DNA of 64,000 nucleotides from JACCZX01 sp963791315 (GTDB lineage: Bacteria; Pseudomonadota; Gammaproteobacteria; Burkholderiales; Burkholderiaceae_F). Below the pieces are notes generated by a model, which did no database searches, had not been told where the DNA came from, and saw only the letters and a list, made by a program, of their open reading frames with translations. Positions 47,313 through 58,618 of this stretch are shown here, one piece after another (the first letter of the stretch is position 1; each line of letters starts with the position of its first letter). Location: contig CAWBRQ010000006.1 in the NCBI GenBank assembly GCA_963791315.1, forward strand, positions 186,001 through 250,000, written 5' to 3'. The position numbers and the translations under genes are program-made.

Positions 47313-47675
47313 ATGAGCAAAAAGTTACTTTCTATCGTATTTGGCGCTGCCATTCTGGGCGCGAGCGCCACGGCGGGGGCACAAACACCGGCCCCGAAGC
47401 CTGGCGATACGATGTCCGATCAGAAGACGACGCAGAGTCAAATCGACTTCAAGGCAATGGACAAGAATAACGACGGATGGATTTCGCGTGAAGAGTATGT
47501 CGGCTATTACGGCGGCCGCTTTGATCGCATGAAGCACAATGACAAAGGTATGGTGATGATGGACGACGTACGGATGTGGGACAGTCGCAACAACCCCACA
47601 TCCGATGCTCCTACAAAGGCGCATCCGGGTGTCAAAGGTGGTGCAGGTACGCCGAAAGCCACCGGTGGTAATTAA
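47313..47675 (+). CDS. Small exported EF-hand protein
   Basis: The 120-residue product has a signal peptide ending near ATAGAQ (residue 24) and a mature part with one canonical calcium loop, DKNNDGWISREE, near residues 50-61. A second, shortened loop-like segment, HNDKGMVMMDDV, follows at about 75 and lacks the usual spacing of ligands. A Gly/Lys-rich tail (GVKGGAGTPKATGGN) ends the protein. GAGGG precedes the ATG. Location is probably the periplasm; function unknown. A strong intrinsic terminator closes it. Confidence 0.85.
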   Translation: MSKKLLSIVFGAAILGASATAGAQTPAPKPGDTMSDQKTTQSQIDFKAMDKNNDGWISREEYVGYYGGRFDRMKHNDKGMVMMDDVRMWDSRNNPTSDAPTKAHPGVKGGAGTPKATGGN

Positions 47676-47701
47676 CCTTTAGCTTTGCAGTGGTTAGTTA
47701 C

Positions 47702-47728
47702 GGGCCGCTCGATTGAGCGGCCCGTTTT
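47702..47728. terminator. Intrinsic terminator between the EF-hand gene and purL
   Basis: GGGCCGCTC-GATT-GAGCGGCCC is a perfect 9-bp stem with a four-base loop, followed by GTTTT on the plus strand. It ends the EF-hand transcript. The convergent purL ends 16 bp away, and the stem would also form in its message, though without a good T tract in that direction. Confidence 0.85.
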
Positions 47729-47743
47729 ACTTGGACAGACGCC

Positions 47744-50700
47744 CTAACCAGCGTGGCGCCGCGCGTTTCTAAAGATGCGCATCCACGGCGAGTCCTCGCC
47801 CAGCTGCGGCGGTTGCCACGACATCTGCACTGTGCGGAACACGCGCTCCGGATGCGGCATCACGATGGTGAAGCGACCGTCGTTCGTTGTGAACGCGCAT
47901 TGCCCACCCGGCGAGCCGTTCGGGTTGTAGGGATACACGTCAGTCGCTCGATGCTGCGAGTCGACGTAGCGCATCGCAACCTTTGCGCCGGCTTGGTGAT
48001 GCTCGCTGTCAAACACTGCGCGGCCCTCTCCATGCGCGTTCGCGATCGGCACCACACTGCCCGCCATGTCCGCAAAGAACAAGCGACGCGCGACGGCATG
48101 ACTCGAACCTGCACCAACCTTCCCTCGTACTGTTCAGACGCGTTCCGCTCAAAACGAGGCCAGTGCTGTGCGCCCGGAATCAACGACTTCAGATCGGCTC
48201 ATCATCTGGCAGCCGTTGCACACGCCGAGCGCGAAGCTGTCGTCGCGGTTGAAAAACTCGACGAACATTTCAGCAAGCTTTGGATTGTGCAGAATGGTTT
48301 TGGCCCAACCGCCACCGGCGCCGAGCACGTCACCGTATGAAAATCCTCCGCACGCGACGAAGCCCTTGAAGTCGCGCAATGACTGTCGGCCGCTGAATCA
48401 GATCGGTCATGTGCACATCGACCGAGGCAAAGCCGGCGCGATCGAACGCATACGCCATCTCGGTCTGGCTGTTCACGCCCTGCTCGCGCAGGATCGCGAC
48501 GCGCGGTCGATGGCCTGTCGCAATGAATGGCGCGGCGATGTCTTCGTTCGGATCGAAGCTGAGCGACAGTGACAGGCCGCTATCGCTCGTCATCGGTCAC
48601 GCGCGCGTATTCCTGATCAGCGCAAGCGGGGTTGTCGCGCAGGCGTGCGATACGCCATGACGTTTCGCTCCAGACTTTCTGCAACTCGCTGCGCGGCCTC
48701 GACAGCACGGGCTTGGCATCACACCAGAACTCGACGACATCATTGGCGTTCGGCTTGCCGATGATCTGGCTCATTGGCCCAAGGCCGGCCGCGCGCAACG
48801 TGCCCATCACGTGGCTCTTGTGGCCTCTCTAATCTGAAGTACGGCACCGAGCTCCTCATTGAACAGCGCTTTAACGATCAATTCAGCGCGTCGCACCGCC
48901 ATCTGCTCCGGCCGGATCTTGAAGTCGCCCGAATCCTGCACGACCGGATCGATCGCCAGCACGTCGAGATTGACGCTAAGGCCGACAGTGACCGGCAAAC
49001 GCCATCTCAGCAAGCGTTGCGAACAGTCCGCCGTCTGAACGATCGTGATACGCGAGTAAGTGCCCTTCCCTCTGCAGCTGGCGTATCGCGCCGGCAAACG
49101 CCGCCAATTTCGCAGGCTCGTCAAGATCGGGGGCTTCGTTGCCAATCTGCTGCGTGACCTGCGCCAGAATCGATCCGCCCATTCGATTCCGTCCGGCACC
49201 GAGGTCAATCAGGATCAACAGTGTGTCGCGGTCGGGATCGAGCTGCGGCGTTAGCGAGCGCCGGATGTCGCCGACCGGCGCCGCCGCGCTGGCGATCAAT
49301 GACACCGGCGCGAGCACTGTCTTGTTCGCACCATCGTCGCGCCACGTGGTCTTCATCGACAACGAATCCTTGCCGACCGGCACGCTGATTCCGAGCGCCT
49401 GGCACAAATCGCTTGCAGCCTTGACCGCGTCGAACAGTCTTGCGTCTTCACCTTCGGAGCCGCACGCCGCCATCCAATTGGCGGAAATCTTGACACGCCG
49501 CCAGCTCAATATCGGCGGCGGCAATATTCGTCAGCGCTTCTCCGATCGCAATGCGCGAGGCGGCAGCCGGGTCGATCACTGCAAGCGGCGTCCGCTCACC
49601 GATGGCCATTGCCTCGCCCGCATACCCATCGAAGCTGAGCGTTGTGACCGCGCAGTCGGCCACCGGCACTTGCCACGGGCCCACCATTGAATCGCGCGAA
49701 TTCATGCCGCCGACGGTTCGATCGCCGATGGTGACGAGGAATGCTTTGCTGGCCACCGTCGGATGGCGCAGCACGTCGAGCGCGCATTGTTCAATGGCTA
49801 AACCGGCGCCGTCGAAGGCAGGAAGCGATCGGTCTACGTGATGTACATCGCGATGCATGCGGGGCGGCTTGCCCAGCAGTACGTTCATCGGCATGTCCAC
49901 GGCGGGGCGGCCGTCTGGCCCCTCGATCACCAGTTCGCCATCATCTGCGATGCGCCCAATCACTGCATACGGACAACGCTCACGGCGCGCCAGCCAATCG
50001 AAGGCTGTCAGTCGATCGGGCGCAATGGCCAGCGCGTAACGCTCTTGCGATTCGTTGCACCAGATCTCGAGCGGGCTCATACCGCTCTCTTCGACCGGAA
50101 TCGCCTCAAGCGCGATCCGCGCGCCGCGCCCGGACTGATGAGCAAGCTCCGGCATCGCGTTCGACAGCCCGCCGGCGCCGACGTCGTGAATCGACAGCAC
50201 CGGATTGCGTGCACCCAGCGCCCAGCATCGATCGATCACTTCCTGCGCGCGGCGCTGCATTTCTGGATTGCCGCGCTGCACTGAGTCGAAATCGAGCTGC
50301 TCGGTGTTCGCGCCCGCGTCCATGCTGGACGCCGCGCCCCCGCCCAGCCCAATACGCATGCCGGGACCACCCAGCTGAACGAGCAGCGAACCCGGCGGAA
50401 GATCGTGTTTGCGCACCTGGTCGTCGCCGATGTTGCCGATACCACCGGCGATCATGATCGGCTTGTGATACCCGTAGCGGCTGCCGCCAACGTTCTGTTC
50501 GTAGCTGCGAAAGTAGCCGAGCAGATTCGGACGGCCAAACTCGTTGTTGAACGCGGCCGCACCGATCGGACCCTCGATCATGATCGACAACGCGTCGGCG
50601 ATGCGTGCGGGAAATCCGAGATCGCCGGCGGATTGCTGTGCCGAGCGGGTGACGTCATTGTCCTGTTCCCATGCGTGGCGCATGTCGGGAAGCCGCAAAT

Positions 50701-51749
50701 GTGACACCGAGAACCCGCACAAGCCAGCCTTGGGCTTTGCACCGCGGCCCGTTGCACCCTCATCGCGAATCTCGCCGCCGGCACCTGTCGATGCGCCTGG
50801 GAACGGCGAGATGGCCGTCGGGTGGTTATGGGTCTCCACCTTGAAGACAGTGTGTGTCAGTTCTTCGCGCGCGCCGTAGTCGACGCCAACAGCGCCCGCG
50901 GCGTGATCGCTGTACGGATAAAAACGCGACACGATGCGGCCCTCGAGGACTGCGGAGTTGTCGCTGTATGCGACCACAGTACCTTGCGGTGCGGCGCGGT
51001 GCGTCGCGCGAATCATGTCGAACAGCGTCGCGTCCATGCGTTCGCCGTCGATGGTCCATGTCGCATTGAAGATCTTGTGCCGGCAATGTTCCGAATTGGC
51101 CTGCGCAAACATCATCAGCTCGACGTCCGTTGGATCGCGACGCATGTGCATGAACGCATCGAGCAGGTATTCAATCTCGTCGGCTGACAGAGCGAGGCCC
51201 ATTTCGACATTGGCACGTTCGAGTGCGGGACGCCCGCGCGTCAACAGCGGAACCGTTTGCATCGGCTTGCTATCGAGCTCGCGAAATATCAGCGACGGAT
51301 CGGCCTTCGGATCGATCACGCTTTCGGTCATCCGATCGTGCAGGGCGGAGGCGAGCGCGGGTTGCGGAGTCGGCACCAAACGCGTTGCGGCCAAGCCTGA
51401 CGACATACAGCGTCCCGCGCTCAATGCGCCGCACGGCCTCGAGTCCGGTGTTGTGCGCAATATCAGTGGCCTTGCTCGCCCACGGCGAAATCGTTCCCAG
51501 ACGCGGGACGACCAAGAACTCAGCGCCCTTGGCAGCATCTGCGGCATCACCGTAGTCCAGCAACGCGTCCAGCCGGCCACGCTCGGACGCATCGAGCGTG
51601 CGACTGGCATGAATGAAGTGAATGAAACGGCCGCTCACCGAACCGGCCGACTTTTCGATCGATCGGACCGACGCCAGCAGTCGCGCTGATCGAAAAGCCG
51701 ACAACGCGCTCGGCCCGGGGAGCGCGAAGAACGTACTGGACTGGGTCAT
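47744..51749 (-). CDS. purL: Phosphoribosylformylglycinamidine synthase PurL (several apparent frameshifts)
   Basis: PurL makes FGAM from FGAR, glutamine and ATP in purine synthesis. The span of 1,335 codons fits the large single-chain form. The start at 51749 gives MTQSSTFFALPGPSALSAFR. A long clean stretch (frame changes at about 51390 and 49495 on either side) holds ANSEHCRHKIFNATW, KVETHNHPTAISPFPGASTG, GGIGNIGDDQV and SIHDVGAGGLSNAMPEL. Further changes follow near 49000, 48830, 48590 and 48100. The C-terminal glutaminase has FALGVCNGCQMM (nucleophile Cys) and MPHPERVFR (catalytic His). As an enzyme needed for prototrophy, it is more likely mis-sequenced than dead. Confidence 0.9.
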
Positions 51750-51868
51750 TGAACGCAAAGCGCGCGAAAATCGCGCGTGGTCGTGCGCTTGCCGGGCTGA
51801 CAAGCGTGCGAAATTATAGCGGTGTGAAGTTGCTTGGCGCCGCAACGGCGCAGCGATGGTGCCCGGCG

Positions 51869-53113
51869 CTAAGCGACGACTCGCTGTTCAGAGAGCATTG
51901 CTTGCGCGGCGGACAGCGCCCGCAACAACGCGACATTGCAGTCCAGCAGAGAGATATCGAGGGCCTCGCGCTGTTTCTTTCCCATCACCGGATCGTTGCG
52001 CTCAATCGCTTCCGCCAGCGATAGATACGGTGCGCACGGGCCGCTGCGGTCCACCAAGGCGGCCGACACGCTGGGTGCGAGCTGCGCGTGCTGCAGCAAG
52101 CGCGGAAACGCCGTACCGGTCATTCGATCGAGCAGCGAGAACGCGCCCGTCTGGAATAACGAGTCACGCAGTTCCGCGCCTCCGGCATTGCAACTGGCAA
52201 GGTGCTCGAGGAACAGGCCGCGGCGGGTTCCTGCGTGCATCAATGGCAGGGCTTCCGCACTGAACGTCGATACACGCAGCATGCGCGATAGCCAGCGAGT
52301 CAGTTTCGCGTGGCCTAGCACCATGATTGCGCGTTTGACCGAACCGACCTGCATCGGAACTGCGAATGCAGTGCCGTTGACAAAACGAATCAGCTCGAAC
52401 GCCAGTGCAGTGTCGCGCTTGATGGCTGACTCGATCAAATCGATATCCGCGCGATCGTGCGCCAGCCGCAACAACTCAAGCACTGCGTGTTGATTAGGTT
52501 GTGGCGGCCGTTCTGTGGTCGGATGCGGTTCGTCGAAGGGCAATCCGACGCTGGCAACTGCGCCGCGCTCGTAGGCGGCACCCAGATCGTCGACACGAAA
52601 TGCGCCGGTGATGATGAACGGCATACGCCGCATCACCCCCGGTGGCGGAGGAGCATTGCTGCCGTCGCTGCGACGGCGACGATCTTCGGTAATGTGGATC
52701 AGCGCGTAACTGAAACAGTCGAGCAGCGCCGGCGGCATCGGTACATCCGGCCGTCCACGCAAAGCCATTTTGATTCCGGCGCGGCTGGCGCGTTGCACCA
52801 GTCCCTGCGTAGTGGGGTCGCGCAGCGCAATCGCAGGAATTTCGACAACGGCATTCGGTGGCGATTGCCATTCGAGCAGTGAATCGTCGAGCTGCGCATC
52901 GAGCGGTGCCATCAGCACCAGCGCGCGCGACTCCGGCCAGAGCCCGTTCAATTGCTCTAGGATTAGACCCACCGGCAGCCGGTCGCTCGGCTTTACGGCG
53001 AGCATCGTCAGCCGCGTGCCGAACGTGCGGCGCTCGCGATCGACGAGCGGCGCATAGCTCATCGACAGTGAGCCAAGAATCGAAGTGAGACCGACGCGGT
53101 CCGGCGCATTCAT
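51869..53113 (-). CDS. HDOD-domain protein with degenerate EAL-like N-terminus
   Basis: This 414-residue protein has the YuxH-type layout: a remnant EAL-like half (1-200) and an HDOD domain (about 205-400). I start at 53113 (MNAPDRVGLTSILG). In the first half the cyclic-di-GMP phosphodiesterase motifs are absent; only the barrel pattern (LPVGLILEQLNG, ALIHITEDRRR) remains, so it is not expected to cleave the messenger. The HDOD part shows LAFELIRFVNGTAFAVPMQV and SVKRAIMVLGHAKLTRWLSR, without metal-binding HD residues, as in the family. Likely a signalling scaffold. It lies 119 bp upstream of purL in the same direction. Confidence 0.85.
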   Translation of the reverse strand: MNAPDRVGLTSILGSLSMSYAPLVDRERRTFGTRLTMLAVKPSDRLPVGLILEQLNGLWPESRALVLMAPLDAQLDDSLLEWQSPPNAVVEIPAIALRDPTTQGLVQRASRAGIKMALRGRPDVPMPPALLDCFSYALIHITEDRRRRSDGSNAPPPPGVMRRMPFIITGAFRVDDLGAAYERGAVASVGLPFDEPHPTTERPPQPNQHAVLELLRLAHDRADIDLIESAIKRDTALAFELIRFVNGTAFAVPMQVGSVKRAIMVLGHAKLTRWLSRMLRVSTFSAEALPLMHAGTRRGLFLEHLASCNAGGAELRDSLFQTGAFSLLDRMTGTAFPRLLQHAQLAPSVSAALVDRSGPCAPYLSLAEAIERNDPVMGKKQREALDISLLDCNVALLRALSAAQAMLSEQRVVA

Positions 53114-53196
53114 GGACGAATTATTTCTGCGCGCGCTCACTGCGCGTATGCAGAATTTCGCGGCCGGCCCGGGCTATTTGCCGAGTTCCATTTCCT

Positions 53197-56100
53197 TCAT
53201 TTTTTTCCGAAGCCGCCGCCGCCCGGAGTTTGAATAACTATCACGTCATCGACGTTCATTTCGGCTGATCCGATGTGGCCCATGGTCTCGATGCGCCCGT
53301 CAGTTCTTTCGATCCAATTACGCCCTACTTCACCGGGTTCGCCACCCGCCATCCCGAACGGTCGAATCGACCGATGATTGGCCAGAATCGATGCGGTCAT
53401 CGACTCCAAGAAACGTACTCGGCGCGTTCCACCATTGCCCCCGCGCCAGCGTCCGGCCCCACCCGAATTCGGTCGTATTTCGTAGCTCTCCAGGCGAACC
53501 GGGTAACGGAACTCAAGTACCTCCGGATCGGTCAGGCGCGAATTCGTCATGTGCGTCTGCACGACATCGGTACCGTTGAATCCATCTTCCGCCGCCCTTT
53601 CCGCTCCGCCGGCACCAACATCCAGAACGCCGGCGCCCGAACCGCCGGAGATTGTTTCGTAGTACTGATAACGATCGTTACCGAACGTGAAGTTGTTCAT
53701 CGTTCCCTGCGCGGCCGCCATCACGCCGAGCGCGCCGTAAAGTGCATCGGTGATGCACGACGATGTCTCGACATTGCCCGCGACAACGGCTGCCGGGTAG
53801 CGGGGATTGAGCATCGAGCGCTCCGGGATAACGACGTGCAGCGGTTTCAGGCAACCTGCGTTCAATGGAATGTCGGCATCGACCAGCGTGCGAAATACGT
53901 ACAGCACGGCTGCGTAACACACGGCACTCGGCGCGTTGAAGTTATTCGCCAGCTGATCCGAGCTGCCGGTGAAGTCGATCGTTGCGGAGCGGTTTTCTCG
54001 ATCGACCTTGATACGAACGCGAATCAGCGCGCCATTGTCGAGCTGGTAGTCGAAAGCGCCGTCCTTCAGCCGCGTGATCACCCGTCGCACGGACTCCTCG
54101 GCGTTGTCCTGCACGTGTTGCATATAGGCGCGCACGACGTTGAGTCCGAATTGCTCGACCATCTTCAACAGCTCTTCACGCCCTTTTTCGTTCGCCGCGA
54201 TCTGGGCTCGCAAGTCGGCAAGGTTCTGCTGCGGATTTCGCGCTGGATACGGGCCTGAGGTCAGCAACGCCATTAGCTCGGCTTCGCGGATCCGTCCTGC
54301 ACGTTCAACTCCGTCCGTGACGCCCTGCCCTTCGACCAGCTTGAAATTGATGAAGCGCGCGCCTTCCTCGTCGAGCGACGTCGAAAAGGGCGGCATCGAT
54401 CCCGGCGTCGTGCCGCCGATGTCCGCGTGGTGTCCGCGCGAGCCGACATAGAACAGAATCTCCTGCCCGGCCCGATCGAACACGGGGGTAATGACGGTCA
54501 CGTCCGGCAGATGTGTGCCACCGTGATACGGATCGTTGATCGCATACGCATCACCGGGCTTCATCGCGCCGGCGTTCTCGCGCATCACGGTCTTGATCGA
54601 CTCGCTCATCGAGCCCAGGTGCACCGGCATGTGCGGCGCATTCGCGATCAGATTGCCGGCCGAATCAAACAGAGCGCACGAGAAATCGAGTCGCTCCTTG
54701 ATATTGACCGAGTACGCCGTGTTCTGCAGTCGCAGGCCCATCTGCTCGGCGATGGACATGAAAAGGTTGTTGAACACCTCGAGCATGATCGGGTCGGCAT
54801 CGGTACCGATAGCCTGCATTGCTGCGCGTGGGCGGACGCGCTCCAGAACAAGATGGTCGAGCTCGGTGACAATGGCTTCCCAGTCACACTCGATAACGGT
54901 CGTCGCGTTCGCTTCGGCGATGATCGCCGGACCTCCGATCACGTCGCCGGCGCGCATTTCGGTACGCGCATACAGAGGCGCTGACCGCCACGCCGCCGAC
55001 GCTGAACATGCGTGCGGTTCCTTTCGGCGAAAGCGGCGCTGAGCGCGCGGCTTGGGCAGCCTTGTTCTCAACCACGGCCTCGCCCTGCCCGATCGCCTCG
55101 ACCGAGACGGCTTCAATCACGAGGCCGCGTTGCTGCATTAGAAACGAATAGCGCTTCAGGTACTCGGCATCGAATGCCGCCTGCATCTCCGGCAACGTCG
55201 CTGCCGCCACGATCAACGCCGAATCGGTACCCTCGTAGCGAAGATGTACGCGTCGGACGACGGTGACGCGCTCAGCCGCGACCCCTTGCGATAAGAGATC
55301 GCCGGTCGCTTCGGCAGCCAGGCGATCGAGCGCTTCGTCCAGCACCGGCATTGCACCGGCTTCCAGGCGGCGCTCGATTGATTGCTCTCGCATGGCCGTC
55401 TGATCGGCCAAGCCCATGCCGTAAGCCGACAGGACACCTGCCAGCGGATGCACGAAGATGCGTGTCATGCCAAGCGCGTCGGCAACTCGGCACGCATGCT
55501 GCCCAGCCAGCGCCGCCGAACACGCTCAGCGTGTACTGCGTTACGTCGTGGCCGCGCTGGATCGAAATGCGCTTGATCGCTTCCGCCATGTTGCCAACGG
55601 CGATGTCGAGGTAGCCATCGGCCAGCTCCTCAGGTGTCAATGCGCGGCCTGTGGCGTCTTCGATTTCCATCGCCAGCGCGGCGAATTTCTCGCGTACGAC
55701 GTCGTCATCCAGCCCTTCGTCGGCGCGACGCCCGAATACCCGGGGGAAAAATGCGGGCTGAATTTTTCCGATCATCACGTTGCAATCGGTCACCGTCAGC
55801 GGTCCGCCGCGCCGATAGCAAGCTGGGCCCGGATTCGCGCCTGCCGAGTCGGGTCCGACTCTAAGCCGCGCGCCATCGAAATGCAGGATCGATCCGCCGC
55901 CCGCCGCCACCGTATGGATGCTCATCATGGGCGCCCGCATCCGCACGCCCGCGACCTGCGTCTCGAACGCGCGCTCGCAGTCGCTGACATCTCGGCCGGC
56001 AAAATGCGAGACATCGGTCGACGTGCCGCCCATATCAAAGCCGATCACACGGTCGAATCCCGCCGCTAGGCTGGTCCGCACCATGCCGACGATGCCACCT

Positions 56101-56899
56101 GCCGGGCCCGACAGAATCGAATCCTTGCCTTGAAACCGGCGCGCATCCGTCAGCCCGCCCGACGATTGCATGAACAACAGGCGTGTTCCCGGCAGCTCGC
56201 TTGCGACCATGCTCGACGTAGCGCCGCAAAATCGGCGACAGATACGCATCGACCACGGTGGTATCGCCGCGCGCGACGAACTTCATCAACGCGCTGACAC
56301 GGTGCGACGCTGAAACCTGCGCGAACCCGATCTCGCGCGCTGCGGCTTCGAGCGCGGCTTCGTGGGCCGGGTACCGGTAACCGTGCATCAACACGATCGC
56401 GACCGATCGGAAACCCGCGGCGTACGCGGCTTCAAGCTCGACACGCGCCGCGGCGAGATCGAGCGGTGTCACGACTTCGCCGTGCGCGCCGAGCCTCTCG
56501 TCCACCTCGATCACCCTCGAGTAGAGCAACTCGGGCAACACAATGTGACGATCGAACAGCCGCGGCCGATTTTGATAGGCAATGCGCAGCGCGTCGCGAA
56601 AGCCGCGTGTGACGACCAACACCGTCGGCTCGCCCTTGCGTTCGAGCAACGCATTGGTCGCGACGGTCGTTCCCATTTTGACCGAGTCGATCAGGTCAAC
56701 CGGCACCGCAGCGTTCGCGGGAATGCGCAGCAGGCGCCGGATGCCGGCAATCGCCGCGTCGTCGTACTGCTCAGGGTTATCCGACAGCAGCTTGTGGGTC
56801 ACCAGCGTGCCGTCGGGCTGGCGCGCAACGACATCGGTGAAAGTGCCGCCGCGGTCGATCCAGAATTGCCAGCGACGCTGTGACTACCGGTTGCTCCAT
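53197..56899 (-). CDS. oplAH: 5-oxoprolinase, single-chain HyuA-HyuB fusion (a few apparent frameshifts)
   Basis: 5-oxoprolinase hydrolyses 5-oxo-L-proline (pyroglutamate) to glutamate with ATP. The 1,234-codon span matches the bacterial and eukaryotic fused form. The HyuA half begins FWIDRGGTFTDVVARQPDG, then GTTVATNALLERKGEPT, FDMGGTSTDVSHFAGRDV and AAGGGSILHFDGARLRVGPD. After changes near 56230, 55500 and 55040 the HyuB half is clean: FNNLFMSIAEQMGLRLQNTA, NDPYHGGTHLPDV, GHHADIGGTTPGSMPP and TPGGGGFGKK at the end. Hydantoinase/acetone carboxylase relatives share the fold; the single-chain form favours oxoprolinase. It diverges from a TRAP receptor gene. Confidence 0.88.
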
Positions 56900-56997
56900 G
56901 GTGTTGGCGGCATGTGCTAGTAGTATTGCGTGCAGCCGATGTTACCAACGCAATTCGCTCGTTTTCGCTATTGCTGCCGGCATCCAGCGAGGACACC

Positions 56998-57998
56998 ATG
57001 AAACGCCGTTCACCTGTACTGTGTGAGCGCGGCCGCCATCGTGCGTGCTGGCTCAATGCCCGCGTCCGCGCAGATCGAAGTGGAATCTGCCGCCGGTTAT
57101 CCGATCGGCAATCCGCATACGGTGAACCTGACTCAGTTTGCCAAGGATGTCGAGTCGCCACCAGCGGCAAGCTCAAGATCACCGTGCATCCCAACGGTTC
57201 GCTGTTCAAGGCGCCGGAGATCACGCGCGCGGTGCGAAAGCGGGCAGGCGCAGATCGGCGAGGTTCTGATGAGCCTGCTGGACAACCAGAACCCAGTGTT
57301 CGGCGCTCGATTCGCTGCCGTTTCTGGCAACCGGGTTCGATGACGCGTGGAAGCTGTGGCAGGCGCAGCGGCCCGTGGTCGATCGCACTGCTGGCGAAGC
57401 GCGGGCTGAAGCTGCTGTATGCGGTCGCGTGGCCGCCGCAGGGCATCTACGCGAAGAAGGAACTGAACACGGCTGGCCGACATGAAGGGGCTCAAGTGGC
57501 GCGCGTACAACCCCGCCACATCCACGATCGCGCAGCGGTCGGGGCACAACCGCTGACGATCCAGGCGGCCGAGCTGTCGCAGGCGCTCGCCGACCGGCGT
57601 CGGTCGATTCGTTCATGTCGTCGGGCGCCACCGGAGTCGACTAGCAAGGTGTGGGAGACGCTGACCCACTTTCACACGGTCGACGCATGGTTGCCGAAGA
57701 ACATGGTGATCGTGAATCAGCAGGAGTTCGACAAGCTCGATAAGCCGACGCAGGACAGCGTTGTGAAGGCGGCATCGCAGACGCCGAGCGCAAGGGCTGG
57801 GAACGCATGCGTGGCTACACCGACGAATCGCTCGGCGATCGTTGCGCAAGAACAAGATGACGTTGTCAAACCGAGCCCGCAGCTGAATGGGCGACTATGA
57901 AGAAGATCGGCGACGAGATGCTCGACGAGTGGCTGAAGCAAGGCCGGCGCCGACGGCAAGGCGATCATATCTGTTGACGTCGTATCGCGAAGAAGTAG
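56998..57998 (+). CDS. dctP: TRAP transporter periplasmic receptor DctP (many apparent frameshifts)
   Basis: This is the receptor of the third TRAP system, about 330 residues. MKRRSPVL opens it; across frame changes there follow SMPASAQIEVE (signal end), LTQFAKDVES, KLKITVHPNGSLFKAPEITR, SGQAQIGEVLMSLLDNQNPV, LKLLYAVAWPPQGIYAKKEL and MKGLKWRAYNP with the carboxylate-binding Arg, then TIQAAELSQAL and KVWETLTHFHTVDAWLPKNM. The stop at 57996-57998 is my best reading; the last codons are uncertain. It diverges from the oxoprolinase gene, and pyroglutamate-binding DctP receptors are known in Bordetella, so pyroglutamate is a reasonable ligand. Confidence 0.85.
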
Positions 57999-58055
57999 AG
58001 CGCAGATGCAGGTGCTGGTGCGCCTCAAGCGCCATTTGCTCGGCACCGGCGACAC

Positions 58056-58618
58056 ATGCGCCGCTGGCTTGATACCGGCTCTACGAAGGCTCCGCCTACG
58101 GCGGGGCTTTTTTTGTGTCTTGCGATCTTCGCCGTGATGATCGGCGCGGCGCTGACGCGGCCGCTGGGCATCAGTCTGAGCGGCACCGACGATCTGCGTG
58201 TTCTTGGATGTGCGCGGCGGCCGCGTTCCTCCGATGGCCAGCGCTTTCAGGCGTGGACGACTTCGTGCGGATGATGTTGGTGATGGATAGCAGCTGTCGC
58301 CTGCGCGGCAACGCGCGGCCGATGGAGGTCGTTGCGCTGTCGATCGCGTTGGTGGCGACCGCCGTCTACTTCGCCGGATGGGCTAACTACGGTGTCTATG
58401 AGAGCTGGGCCTACGAGCGAAATGTCGATCGGGACTGCTGGTCGTGCCGATCTGGATTCCGCAGCTATCCGTTTGCGTTCGGCGCTCGCGCTTCTGCTGA
58501 TCGCGGTGATCGACGAGTTGACTGCAGTGTTGCGCGGCCATCGGCCCGCGTATCAAGTGGCAATCGAAGAGCGCCACGCGCGCGGCGACTTCACCGAAGA
58601 CATTAAGGCGCGGCTATG
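58056..58618 (+). CDS. dctQ: TRAP transporter small permease DctQ (apparent frameshifts)
   Basis: The small permease of the third system spans about 185 codons. The start MRRWLDT leads, with a frame change, into LYEGSAYGGAFFV and IFAVMIGAALTRPLGISLSG, the usual first helix and loop. MEVVALSIALVATAVYFAGW and YGVYESWAYNEMS-like text form the middle, VVPIWIPQL the last helix, and RHARGDFTED the C-terminus. The end is approximate, just before or over the dctM start. A terminator-like hairpin lies inside its first codons. Confidence 0.78.
58086..58114 (+). terminator. Terminator-like hairpin inside the 5' end of dctQ
   Basis: AAGGCTCCGCC-TAC-GGCGGGGCTTT can form an 11-bp stem (two G-T pairs) with a three-base loop, and the run of seven T (58108-58114) begins within its 3' arm. 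By sequence it is a good intrinsic terminator for transcripts coming from dctP. It also reads in one frame as EGSAYGGAFFV, which fits dctQ, so it appears to be coding at the same time. Confidence 0.5.

Noticed and set aside
53275..54258. 327-codon plus-strand frame inside the 5-oxoprolinase gene
   Set aside because: It is antisense to a conserved HyuB domain, with no recognisable motif.
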